Below, in pieces: positions 40,991-48,282 of a DNA stretch of 50,268 bases. Position 1 is the first letter of the stretch, and each line of letters opens with the position of its first letter. The stretch comes from Terriglobia bacterium (GTDB lineage: Bacteria > Acidobacteriota > Terriglobia > Terriglobales > Acidobacteriaceae): NCBI GenBank assembly GCA_020073525.1, contig JAIQFA010000032.1, positions 1 to 50,268 of the forward strand, in the 5' to 3' direction. A program made the position numbers and the translations under genes. The notes under the pieces were generated by a model. It had not been told where the DNA came from, made no database searches, and was given only the letters and a program-made list of their open reading frames with translations.

Positions 40991-42421
40991 CTAGAACGGG
41001 TTCAACTTTCCCAACCCCTTCTTCTTTTTCTTCTTGCTCGACGAGATATCCGCCATTTCCTCGGCTTTCGACGACGAACTTGAAGAGGCTGTGCTCGATG
41101 TCCCATGGCTGCTGTCCAGTTGATTGCTCTGCTGCAGCGGGGGAAGCGCATTAGGATCGGGCTCAACGTTGGGCTTCAGTTCATTCGGATCCGCCGCGCT
41201 CGGTTTTAACTCATCAGCCGTGGCCGGCGCCGGATTCACTGCATTAGTTGGCTGTTCTGGAGCTGGCGCTGCGGAGTCCGCTGGTGCTGGCGAAGCATCC
41301 GAACGTGGCGCCTCCTGATTCGGCGCTACCTTGCCCTCGATGGTTTCCACGCCGATCTTATTGTCGCCCGCCACTCCGGCAGCGGTCGCCACCTTCCGCA
41401 CAACGTCGCCTGGATTGGTCGGGGCCGGATCGACCATCGTCGGATCGCCCACACGCGAGGCCTTGGCCACATCCGGATGCTTCTCGAAGTTCCCCAGCAT
41501 GTTCGCCATCATGCCCGCTTCATGCCGGCTCGCCTCCTCTTTTTTGTTCTGTTCGAGCATCGCCCGCGTCGGACGGGGCACGGGCTGATGGAGCGCCTCC
41601 AGACGCGCCTTCGCATCCAGCGCCCGGTCCATCGCCGGATAGCGTTTGATGATCCGTGCGTAGGCGTCTGCCGCTTCCTTGGTGAGTTCCTCGATCATCT
41701 TGCCCTTGGCCACTTCGGTCATGTGGCCGTTCTGCCGGATCACATTGATCTCGCCTTCGTACGATTGCCCCAGTAGATACAGCGTCTCGTCCGCGTCGCT
41801 ATATAACGGATAGCGGTCGACCAGCGTCTTCAGGCGCGCAATCGCCGCCGGATACGCCGAGCGCAGGTAATAGAACCGCCCAATGTTGAACTCCCGTTGC
41901 GCCAGCACTTCCTGCACTTCTCGCAGCCGCTGTTTCGCCTGCGGCACCAGTTTGCTGTCCGGATACTCCATGATCAGCGACCGGTATTCTTCCTCTGCCC
42001 GCATCGCGTGCGTGTAGTCGCGGTCGGCCTTTTCCATCTCCTGATAATGGATGTTCGCCACCTTCAACTGCGCCTCGGCCGCCTCCGGCATGTTGGGAAA
42101 GAACGTGCGGAAATCCTTGTATTCGATCTCGGCCTGTTGCATCGCCGTCGAACCGCCCTCGGCATACCAAGAATCCGCCACCGCCAGCTTGGCGCGGGCG
42201 ATAAACTCCGAATCCGGATAGGTATTGATCAGCGTCTGCAGCGTCATCCGCGACACGTCGAAGCGATTGTGCTTCATGGCGTCCATGGCCCGGTCAAACA
42301 GCACCTTGTCCGGCTGCTTCGATCCCACGTTGGCCAGCGGATTGACTGACTTCTTGTTCGTGCAAGCCACCGTCAACGCCAGCAGCAAAGCGAGAAAAAC
42401 AAAACTAGAATTCCGACGCAT
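40991..42421 (-). CDS. bamD: Outer-membrane assembly lipoprotein BamD with extended tail
   Basis: 476 residues from ATG 42421 (GAGG 7 bases upstream), lipobox LTVAC (Cys 20). TPR pairs over residues about 40-270, among them HNRFDVSRMTLQTLINTYPD and EYRSLIMEYPDSKLVPQAKQ, with LRSAYPAAIARLKTLVDRYP as in BamD/ComL. It works with BamA to insert beta-barrel proteins in the outer membrane. The E. coli protein has about 245 residues; here ~200 more form a low-complexity tail (Pro/Ala/Asp, then poly-Ser and KKKKKKGLGKLNPF). It may work together with the SurA-like protein at 1142. Confidence 0.9.
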   Translation of the reverse strand: MRRNSSFVFLALLLALTVACTNKKSVNPLANVGSKQPDKVLFDRAMDAMKHNRFDVSRMTLQTLINTYPDSEFIARAKLAVADSWYAEGGSTAMQQAEIEYKDFRTFFPNMPEAAEAQLKVANIHYQEMEKADRDYTHAMRAEEEYRSLIMEYPDSKLVPQAKQRLREVQEVLAQREFNIGRFYYLRSAYPAAIARLKTLVDRYPLYSDADETLYLLGQSYEGEINVIRQNGHMTEVAKGKMIEELTKEAADAYARIIKRYPAMDRALDAKARLEALHQPVPRPTRAMLEQNKKEEASRHEAGMMANMLGNFEKHPDVAKASRVGDPTMVDPAPTNPGDVVRKVATAAGVAGDNKIGVETIEGKVAPNQEAPRSDASPAPADSAAPAPEQPTNAVNPAPATADELKPSAADPNELKPNVEPDPNALPPLQQSNQLDSSHGTSSTASSSSSSKAEEMADISSSKKKKKKGLGKLNPF

Positions 42422-42448
42422 AGAAAACCTCAATCCCTTATCAACTCA

Positions 42449-42492
42449 CGTAGGGACAGCCGCTCGGCTGTCCAGCGGAGCGAAGCTCCGCA
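42449..42492. repeat. Family C palindromic repeat
   Basis: GTAGGGACAGCCGCTCGGCT, GTCC, then GCGGAGCGAAGCTCCGC, between rpe and bamD. Confidence 0.85.
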
Positions 42493-42498
42493 GTTCTC

Positions 42499-43218
42499 CT
42501 AGACCTGATGCAAACTAGCGCTCCGCGCCGCTTCCAGCAGCGCCTCCGCATTCACTTTCGGATCGCCCTTGCCGAACACCGCATTGCCTGCAACCAGAAT
42601 CTCCGCCCCGGCGCGCACCACTTCCGCCACTGTGTCCATCCCCACGCCGCCATCTACTTCGATGCGGTACTGGTACCCACGCGCCGCTCGAATCTCGGCC
42701 AGCTTCGTCATTTTGTGCAGCGTCGCTGGGATAAACTTCTGCGCCCCAAACCCCGGATTCACGCTCATCACCAGCACATAATCCACAATCTCGAGCACTT
42801 CGCTGAGCGTTTCCACGGGCGTGGCTGGATTAATCACCACTCCCGCCCGGCAGTTGTGCTGCTTAATAAGGTTGAGCGTCCGGTTCAAATGCCGGCACGC
42901 CTCCTGATGCACCGAGATCCAGTCCGCTACCGCATCGGAAAAATCGGGAATGTACTGGTCGGGGTTTTCGATCATCAGATGACAGTCGAGCGGGAGCCGG
43001 GTTGCCTGGCGCAGAGATTTCACCACCGGAGGCCCGATCGTGAGATTGGGCACGAAATGCCCGTCCATAACGTCGACGTGGATCAAGCTGGCGCCGCCCG
43101 CCGTCGCCCGCTCCACCTGATCCGCCAGGTGGGCGAAATCCGAAGCGAGTATCGAGGGTGCGAGATCGATCAAAGCAGGGTCCAGGAGATATAGGGTCGC
43201 TTGTCGAAATTCTAGCAC
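42499..43218 (-). CDS. rpe: Ribulose-phosphate 3-epimerase
   Basis: 239 residues from GTG 43218; a TTG at 43173 (MIDLAPSILASDF) would give the usual 224-residue protein and is perhaps the true start. TIM barrel with LAPSILASDFAHLADQV, HVDVMDGHFVPNLTIGP (metal His and Asp), LDCHLMIENPD, VLVMSVNPGFGAQKF and VDGGVGMDTVAEVVRAGA. It interconverts ribulose 5-phosphate and xylulose 5-phosphate in the pentose phosphate pathway. Lies between obg and bamD, separated by repeats on both sides. Confidence 0.95.
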   Translation of the reverse strand: MLEFRQATLYLLDPALIDLAPSILASDFAHLADQVERATAGGASLIHVDVMDGHFVPNLTIGPPVVKSLRQATRLPLDCHLMIENPDQYIPDFSDAVADWISVHQEACRHLNRTLNLIKQHNCRAGVVINPATPVETLSEVLEIVDYVLVMSVNPGFGAQKFIPATLHKMTKLAEIRAARGYQYRIEVDGGVGMDTVAEVVRAGAEILVAGNAVFGKGDPKVNAEALLEAARSASLHQV

Positions 43219-43220
43219 GT

Positions 43221-43264
43221 GTGGGGACGGGCGCCTCGCCCGTCCAAGCCGAGCGAAGCTCGGC
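43221..43264. repeat. Family C palindromic repeat
   Basis: GGGGACGGGCGCCTCGCCCG, TCC, then GCCGAGCGAAGCTCGGC. Confidence 0.85.
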
Positions 43265-43309
43265 AGCTGTCTGCCGCCACAACCGCTTTCGATCCCTATA
43301 GTCCGTAAA

Positions 43310-44368
43310 TCAGGCTGTCGTTTTCGAGAGCCGAGTCTCCTCAGAAGCCGCCAGCGCCTTTCGCACCTTCTCGACTCCCTCCGCCATCGCGTACTTCAGC
43401 TTGTCAATCCCCTCGCCAGTAACCGCGGAAATTGGATAGAGCTTCAACTTCTTACGCGTCGCCCACTGCTTCAACTTCTTGAGCTTCTCCGGATTCGCCA
43501 CATCGATCTTGGAGGCGACCATCAGCGTCGGCTTCTTCTCCAAGTCCGCTCCAAAGCTGGCCAACTCGCCCATGATGACATCCACATCTTTCACCACGTC
43601 CGAGCGCCCGCTACTGTCGGAGACATCCACCATATGCACCAGCAGCCGCGTCCGCTCGATGTGCCGCAGAAATTGCGTGCCTAGGCCCGATCCCGTATGC
43701 GCGCCTTCGATCAATCCCGGAATATCGGCCACCACAAAACTCTCTTCTTTTCCCTTGTCACCCGCGAGCACCACACCGAGGTTTGGTTCAAGCGTGGTAA
43801 ATGGATAGTCCGCAACCTTCGGCCGTGCCGCCGAAATGACCGAGATCAACGTCGACTTGCCCACATTCGGATATCCCACCAACCCCACATCGGCGAGCAG
43901 CTTCAACTCCAGGCGAAAGTTGCGTTCTTCCCCCGGACGCCCCTCTTCATGCTCGCGCGGCGCTTGATGCGTCGAAGTGGCAAACTGCGCGTTGCCGCGG
44001 CCCCCGCGGCCCCCGCGGGAAATCACCACACGTTCATCCGGATGCGAAAAATCGTAAACTTTCTCTCCCGTATCCTCGTCGTAAACGATCGTGCCCACCG
44101 GCACCTTCAGGACAATCCCTTCCCCGTCGCGACCCGTTTTTTTAGAGCCCTCGCCGTGCCGTCCCCGCTCGGCCGTGTATTCAGGATTAAACCGGAAATG
44201 CACCAGCGTATTATGGCGCTCGCTCGACTCCATCCAGATGTCGCCGCCCCGTCCGCCATCGCCACCCGAAGGCCCGCCCCGCGGAACAAACTTCTCCCGC
44301 CGGAACGCCATGCAGCCATTGCCGCCATCCCCAGCCTTCACCCGAATTTTGGCCTCATCAATAAACAT
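43310..44368 (-). CDS. obgE: Obg-family GTPase
   Basis: 352 residues from ATG 44368 ([20 protein letters not shown], the conserved Obg start); the open frame upstream is repeat sequence. Glycine-rich Obg domain (1-158), G domain with [20 protein letters not shown] (G1, near 168), [16 protein letters not shown] (G3 area), and SKID as the NKxD-type motif. It is a ribosome-associated GTPase for 50S assembly and stress control. It follows rplU and rpmA in the order kept in most bacteria. Tail residues after ~325 are short and charged. Confidence 0.96.
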   Translation of the reverse strand: MFIDEAKIRVKAGDGGNGCMAFRREKFVPRGGPSGGDGGRGGDIWMESSERHNTLVHFRFNPEYTAERGRHGEGSKKTGRDGEGIVLKVPVGTIVYDEDTGEKVYDFSHPDERVVISRGGRGGRGNAQFATSTHQAPREHEEGRPGEERNFRLELKLLADVGLVGYPNVGKSTLISVISAARPKVADYPFTTLEPNLGVVLAGDKGKEESFVVADIPGLIEGAHTGSGLGTQFLRHIERTRLLVHMVDVSDSSGRSDVVKDVDVIMGELASFGADLEKKPTLMVASKIDVANPEKLKKLKQWATRKKLKLYPISAVTGEGIDKLKYAMAEGVEKVRKALAASEETRLSKTTA

Positions 44369-44421
44369 GAATGTGTGGCGCGGACACTCTTGTCCGCGAA
44401 AACTCAGCACCAGCAAGACTC

Positions 44422-44470
44422 GCGTAGGGGCGGGCGCCTCGTCCGCCCAGCGGAACGAAGTTCCGCAGCT
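44422..44470. repeat. Family C palindromic repeat
   Basis: GTAGGGGCGGGCGCCTCGTC then GCGGAACGAAGTTCCGC, between rpmA and obgE. Confidence 0.85.
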
Positions 44471-44481
44471 TCGTAGCAAGT

Positions 44482-44507
44482 AAAAAGCCTCGACCCGAAG
44501 CCGAGGC
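44482..44507 (-). terminator. Rho-independent terminator after rpmA
   Basis: On the minus strand: stem GCCTCG ... CGAGGC (extended by G-C pairs) with a loop, followed directly by TTTTTA. It lies 100 bases downstream of rpmA and before obgE, so it should end or attenuate the ribosomal-protein transcript. Confidence 0.7.
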
Positions 44508-44537
44508 TGGTAGCACCGGCAACTTGCCGGCTCAGGT

Positions 44538-44601
44538 TCGTATCAGGGCATCGCTTCAGCGATGCCGTCTGTACGCGAAATCGGCCGCCCCTTTAGGGGC
44601 T
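44538..44601. repeat. Double-hairpin REP, family B
   Basis: GCATCGCTTCAGCGATGC then CCCCTTTAGGGG, directly after the rpmA stop. Confidence 0.9.
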
Positions 44602-44609
44602 GCGCAAAC

Positions 44610-44879
44610 CTACTTCGCTTCGATCGCCTCGGGCTCCACCATCACAAACTTGCCCATCGATCCCTTATCGACGAACTTGATGCGCCCGGTGATCTTGGCG
44701 AAGAGCGTGTCATCTTTGCCGCGTCCCACGTTCAGCCCCGGCTTCACCCGCGTGCCGCGCTGGCGAACAATAATCGTGCCCCCGGGGACCAGTTGTCCGC
44801 CGAAAGCCTTAAACCCAAGCCGCTGCGCGTTAGAATCGCGCCCGTTTCGTGAAGTACCCTGTCCTTTTTTATGCGCCAT
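44610..44879 (-). CDS. rpmA: 50S ribosomal protein L27
   Basis: 89 residues. [20 protein letters not shown] is the L27 start; further on [19 protein letters not shown] and [17 protein letters not shown] short N-terminus without the Firmicutes-type cleaved leader. It lies near the peptidyl-transfer site of the 50S subunit. 163 bases after rplU, the usual partner. Confidence 0.98.
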   Translation of the reverse strand: MAHKKGQGTSRNGRDSNAQRLGFKAFGGQLVPGGTIIVRQRGTRVKPGLNVGRGKDDTLFAKITGRIKFVDKGSMGKFVMVEPEAIEAK

Positions 44880-44927
44880 AAAATCAGTTCCCAGTGGCCA
44901 GTTGCCAACAAAACTTTAAGTTAAATT

Positions 44928-44990
44928 GTCATCCTGAGCGGAGCCAAGCCAAGAGCGAAGCGATTGGATTGGCGGAGTCGAAGGACCCCT
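44928..44990. repeat. 'Gtcatcctgagcgga' type dispersed repeat
   Basis: GTCATCCTGAGCGGAGCCAA ... GCGGAGTCGAAGGACC, a motif I know to recur in many bacterial genomes. It lies between rplU and rpmA. One copy in this window. Confidence 0.7.
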
Positions 44991-45042
44991 ACTCATCTTC
45001 CCAGTGCGTGCAGCACCAGGGAGTTCTCACGATGAATCCGCA

Positions 45043-45510
45043 CTACTTTTTCTTTTTCGCCGCTGCTTTCTTCGCTGCCGGCTTCTTCGCCACGGCCTTC
45101 TTCGCGGTCTTCCCCGGACGCGCCGAAGCCTTCACTTCGCCGCCCTCGGGCGCCGCCTTCACTTTCTTCTCTTTCTTCACCAGCTCCGGCGCTTTGAAGG
45201 ACTGCCCATCGTAGGCAATCTCGGTGATGCGGACCGCGGTATAGTCCTGCCGGTGTCCTCGCAGCTTCTTGTATTGCTTCTTGCGCTTGTAATGGAAGAC
45301 CAGGATCTTGTTGCCGCGTCCCTGCTCAATCACCTCACCGGTAACGAGCGCTCCCGAACCCGCAGGCACAATGCTGCCCGCCTCGGCGGAAACCGCGAGC
45401 ACGTCGCCGAACTCGACCTTGCCGTCCTTGTCGTCCTGCGTTTCCACCCGGATCACGTCCCCCGGGGCTACTCGATACTGCTTTCCACCTGCGCGGATCA
45501 CCGCGTACAT
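45043..45510 (-). CDS. rplU: 50S ribosomal protein L21 with Lys/Ala-rich tail
   Basis: 155 residues; L21 is usually about 103. MYAVIRAGGKQYRVAPGDVI at the start, VFHYKRKKQYKKLRGHRQDY near residue 72 and TAVRITEIAYDG before the end of the core. About 50 extra residues follow, ending in AKK/AAKK repeats like a histone H1 or HU tail, which may touch rRNA or DNA. Strong ribosome site AAGGAGAG. First gene of the rplU-rpmA-obgE group. Confidence 0.97.
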   Translation of the reverse strand: MYAVIRAGGKQYRVAPGDVIRVETQDDKDGKVEFGDVLAVSAEAGSIVPAGSGALVTGEVIEQGRGNKILVFHYKRKKQYKKLRGHRQDYTAVRITEIAYDGQSFKAPELVKKEKKVKAAPEGGEVKASARPGKTAKKAVAKKPAAKKAAAKKKK

Positions 45511-45594
45511 AGACTCTCCTTAGGGTGCCCCGTCCAAGCTCCGCTTGGGCGGGTACTTTGAATCTTGTAGAGACGGACGCTCCAGCCTGTCCGC

Positions 45595-45640
45595 GTAGGG
45601 ACAGCCGCCCTCGGCTGTCCAAGCCGAGCAAAGCTCGGCA
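45595..45640. repeat. Family C palindromic repeat
   Basis: GTAGGGACAGCCGCCCTCGG, CTGTCC, then GCCGAGCAAAGCTCGGC. Confidence 0.85.
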
Positions 45641-45791
45641 GATACCATTTATGCTTGCTGTTTTCCCGCTGCGGCTATTGACCGGAAACGCGGCGCGGGC
45701 CCAGAACGGGTCCGCAAGTACAGGCAAACTCAATTAGTCTATCGTGCGCTGTGGAAATCGGTCAAACGAAACATCTTGTCAATCCACGAAA

Positions 45792-45859
45792 TGGGAAGGG
45801 CACGAGTTTACTCGTGCCGCCAAGTCCTCAGACATTGCCGGCGCTTTAGCGCCCGCGGT
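45792..45859. repeat. Double-hairpin REP, family B variant
   Basis: GGGCACGAGTTTACTCGTGCC then GGCGCTTTAGCGCC; compare 30192-30258 inside birA. Confidence 0.85.
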
Positions 45860-45892
45860 TTGCCGTAGTACGCAATTAGCTTTTCCGTTCCT

Positions 45893-46342
45893 TCAGAACC
45901 CTTTTGCCGAATCCAGCAAGATCGTGACCGGCCCTTCATTCACCAACTCAACTTGCATCGTTTCCTGGAAGCGCCCGGTTTCGCAGCGCAAGCCCGCCGC
46001 CCGGACCTTCGCCACAAAATACTCGTAGAGTTCGCGCGCCTGTTCAAGAGGAGCGGCCGCGTCGAACGATGGACGCTTGCCCCGCCGCGCGTCTCCGTAG
46101 AGAGTAAACTGCGAGACCACCAGCAGCGCCCCGCCAACCTCCGCGACGGACAAATTCATCTTGCCGCCGGCGTCTTCAAAAATACGCAGCCCGATCGTCT
46201 TCTCGGCAAGATAATCGGCTTCCGAGCGCGTATCTCCCGCACCCACCCCCAGCAGCACCAGCAGCCCGAGTCCGATCTCGCCGGTGACCTCGTCGCTAAC
46301 CGTAACTCGGGCGCGGCTCACGCGCTGCACGACGGCGCGCAC
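45893..46342 (-). CDS. dtd: D-aminoacyl-tRNA deacylase
   Basis: 149 residues, normal size. [35 protein letters not shown] (substrate-gate area) and the closing [11 protein letters not shown] with the Gly-Pro motif that rejects L-amino acids. It frees tRNA from D-amino acids and from glycine on tRNA(Ala). The GTG start follows directly on the TAA of the DUF4440 gene, so it is probably translated by re-initiation. Confidence 0.96.
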   Translation of the reverse strand: MRAVVQRVSRARVTVSDEVTGEIGLGLLVLLGVGAGDTRSEADYLAEKTIGLRIFEDAGGKMNLSVAEVGGALLVVSQFTLYGDARRGKRPSFDAAAPLEQARELYEYFVAKVRAAGLRCETGRFQETMQVELVNEGPVTILLDSAKGF

Positions 46343-46789
46343 TTAGCGGCTCGCCTCGCCGAGAAGCGATTCGTGTCCCGCGAGCGCCTGCCAGCGCCCA
46401 TCGCGATAGGTGAAGACGTCGGTGAAGCGGACGCGGGCAATAACCTTGCCGGAAGCGTCCACCAGCGTGGCCAGTCCACGCGTGAATCCGGAGTTCCCCT
46501 CGACGTGTGCGCGCATTTCTGAGAGGTGGTTCACACCAGGCTTGCGATGCGGGATGTGCTCCAGCATCTGGCTGCGGCTATGCAGCGAGCCGTCAACGTC
46601 GGCGTCTTCGAATTCGTCGGCCAGCAGGCAGGCGACGGCATCCGCGTCCTTGCGGCTGAGCGCTGCAGCCCAGTTGTTTTCGAGTTCGATGAGCGTCGCC
46701 TCGGTCTTCGGCTGATTCTTGGGGCAATCGGCGGCGAATGCGGACAACGCGAGCGCCAGCAGAACAGCAAGCAGGGTTGTGATTCTCAC
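46343..46789 (-). CDS. Secreted DUF4440 / SnoaL-like protein
   Basis: 148 residues from GTG 46789, chosen because it starts a signal peptide (MRITTLLAVLLALALSAFAA). The mature part is one NTF2-like cone: IELENNWAAALSRKDADAVA, LLADEFEDADVDG, then VIARVRFTDVFTYRDGRWQA. This matches DUF4440. Members bind small molecules in a pocket; most have no known reaction. The longer open frame upstream crosses a repeat and the promoter region of the amidohydrolase pair, so I reject it. It is joined to dtd without a gap. Confidence 0.85.
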   Translation of the reverse strand: MRITTLLAVLLALALSAFAADCPKNQPKTEATLIELENNWAAALSRKDADAVACLLADEFEDADVDGSLHSRSQMLEHIPHRKPGVNHLSEMRAHVEGNSGFTRGLATLVDASGKVIARVRFTDVFTYRDGRWQALAGHESLLGEASR

Positions 46790-46865
46790 GTCCAAATCGT
46801 GACATGAGTTCAGCGAAACGAGCAAGGCCGCGGCGAAGAAAACATAACAGCCCAACAGTGGGGAT

Positions 46866-46900
46866 TGTGTGGTGACGGGGCTCCGCCCCGCCTCCACACG
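46866..46900. repeat. GTGGTGACGGGGCT repeat
   Basis: GTGTGGTGACGGGGCTCCGC with arm CCCCG; a relative of the copies at 8343 and inside valS. In the divergent region between the DUF4440 and amidohydrolase genes. Confidence 0.8.
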
Positions 46901-46986
46901 AACGATCGATTTCGCGTTGACCCTTGTCGCCGAGGCTCCTACAATCCCAATTCTCTGCAGAACTTCTTCTTTCTGGAGTTCCATAC

Positions 46987-48282
46987 ATGCGACTAACGTC
47001 GACACGAAAACTTGCGCTCCTCTGCGCCTGCCTGACGCTGCTGTCCGCTGCAGCCCTCGCGCAATCCGCCGCCGCCCATCATGACGTCGTAATCAAAAAC
47101 GCCACTGTGATGACCGTGACGCACGGCAACATCAAGAATGGCTCGATCTACATCAAGGACGGCAAGATCGCCGCCGTCGGCGAAACCGTAAATGCGCCCG
47201 CCAGCGCCACCGTCATCGATGCCGAAGGGAAGTACCTGACTCCCGGAATCGTCGATTCGCACTCGCACATTGCTCTCGAAGACGACATCAACGAAGCCAC
47301 CAGCCCGGTCACGCCTCAGATGATGATGAAAGATGCTTTCAATTATCAGGACAAGGCCATCTACCGAGCGCTAGCCGGCGGCGTGACCACGTCGCTCTTG
47401 CTGCACGGATCGGCCAACATGATTGGCGGGCAGGCCATCGTCATCAAGCACAAATACGGAGCCGCGCGCGATGAAATGCTTTTCCCCAACGCGCCCCGCT
47501 CGATCAAGTTCGCGAGCGGCGAGAATCCGAAGCGCGTCTATGGCAGCCGCGAGCAGATGCCTTCGACCCGCATGGGCAATTTTGCTGTTCAACGCGAAGC
47601 TCTCGTCCAGGCGCAGGACTACATGCGCGAGTGGGACGCCTACAACGAGAAGGTTAAGCGTGGCGACAAAGATGCCTCCCCACCCAAGCACGACCTGAAG
47701 CTCGAAGCCCTCGCCGACGTTCTGCGCGGCAAACTCATGGTGCAGATCCACTGCTATCGCGCCGACGAAATGCTCACCGAAATGGCGATGGCCAAGGAAT
47801 TCGGCTACAAGGTTCGCGCCTTCCACCACGCTCTCGAAGCCTACAAAGTCGCCGACCAGCTCGCGGCCAACGGCGTCGCCGTCGCGACGTTCTCCGATTG
47901 GTGGGGATTTAAGCAGGAGGCTTGGGACGCGATCCCGTGGAATGCGACGCTGTCCATGCACAAAGGCGTGCGCGTCGCGATCAAGAGCGATTCCGAGGAT
48001 TACACCCGCCGCCTCAATCAGGAAGCCGCCAAAACGATGCGCTATGGCGGCGCCACCGAAGAAGAAGCCCTGAAGATGATCACGTTGAATGCCGCCTGGA
48101 TCGTCGGCGTCGATGATCGTGTCGGCTCCATCGAAGTCGGCAAGGATGCGGATCTAGTAATCTGGGACGGCTACCCGCTCTCCAGTTACGGTGTCCCCGA
48201 AAAAGTTCTGATCGATGGCGACGTGTACTTTGACCGCGCGCAACCGGGCCTGGGAACGACGCACTACAAGGAGGGGGAGTAA
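46987..48282 (+). CDS. Secreted amidohydrolase, metal site present
   Basis: 431 residues from ATG 46987 (GGAG 8 bases upstream) with a signal peptide ending near AALAQ. Amidohydrolase fold: beta part VVIKNATVMTVTHGNIKNGS, then metal site GIVDSHSHIA (HxH), QIHCYRADEM and VRAFHHALEAY for further His, and KSDSEDYTRRL for the Asp. C-terminal EVGKDADLVIWDG typical of imidazolonepropionase-like members. Substrate unknown; such secreted enzymes often act on dipeptides or cyclic amides. Its TAA overlaps the ATG of the next gene. Confidence 0.9.
   Translation: MRLTSTRKLALLCACLTLLSAAALAQSAAAHHDVVIKNATVMTVTHGNIKNGSIYIKDGKIAAVGETVNAPASATVIDAEGKYLTPGIVDSHSHIALEDDINEATSPVTPQMMMKDAFNYQDKAIYRALAGGVTTSLLLHGSANMIGGQAIVIKHKYGAARDEMLFPNAPRSIKFASGENPKRVYGSREQMPSTRMGNFAVQREALVQAQDYMREWDAYNEKVKRGDKDASPPKHDLKLEALADVLRGKLMVQIHCYRADEMLTEMAMAKEFGYKVRAFHHALEAYKVADQLAANGVAVATFSDWWGFKQEAWDAIPWNATLSMHKGVRVAIKSDSEDYTRRLNQEAAKTMRYGGATEEEALKMITLNAAWIVGVDDRVGSIEVGKDADLVIWDGYPLSSYGVPEKVLIDGDVYFDRAQPGLGTTHYKEGE

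Larger units (their letters stand above)
45511..45892. other. 382-bp intergenic region upstream of rplU
   Basis: Two repeat units (45595-45640 and 45792-45859) and a GCTTGGGC/GCCC-type palindrome close to rplU. The stretch at 45660-45780 has no repeat and probably contains the rplU promoter, but I cannot point to clear hexamers. No L21 leader structure that I recognise. Confidence 0.5.

Noticed and set aside
44369..44479. N-terminal extension of obgE
   Set aside because: The extension is a translated family C repeat; the conserved Obg start is at 44368.
46790..47005. N-terminal extension of the DUF4440 gene
   Set aside because: Crosses a repeat and overlaps the divergent amidohydrolase gene; the signal peptide starts at 46789.
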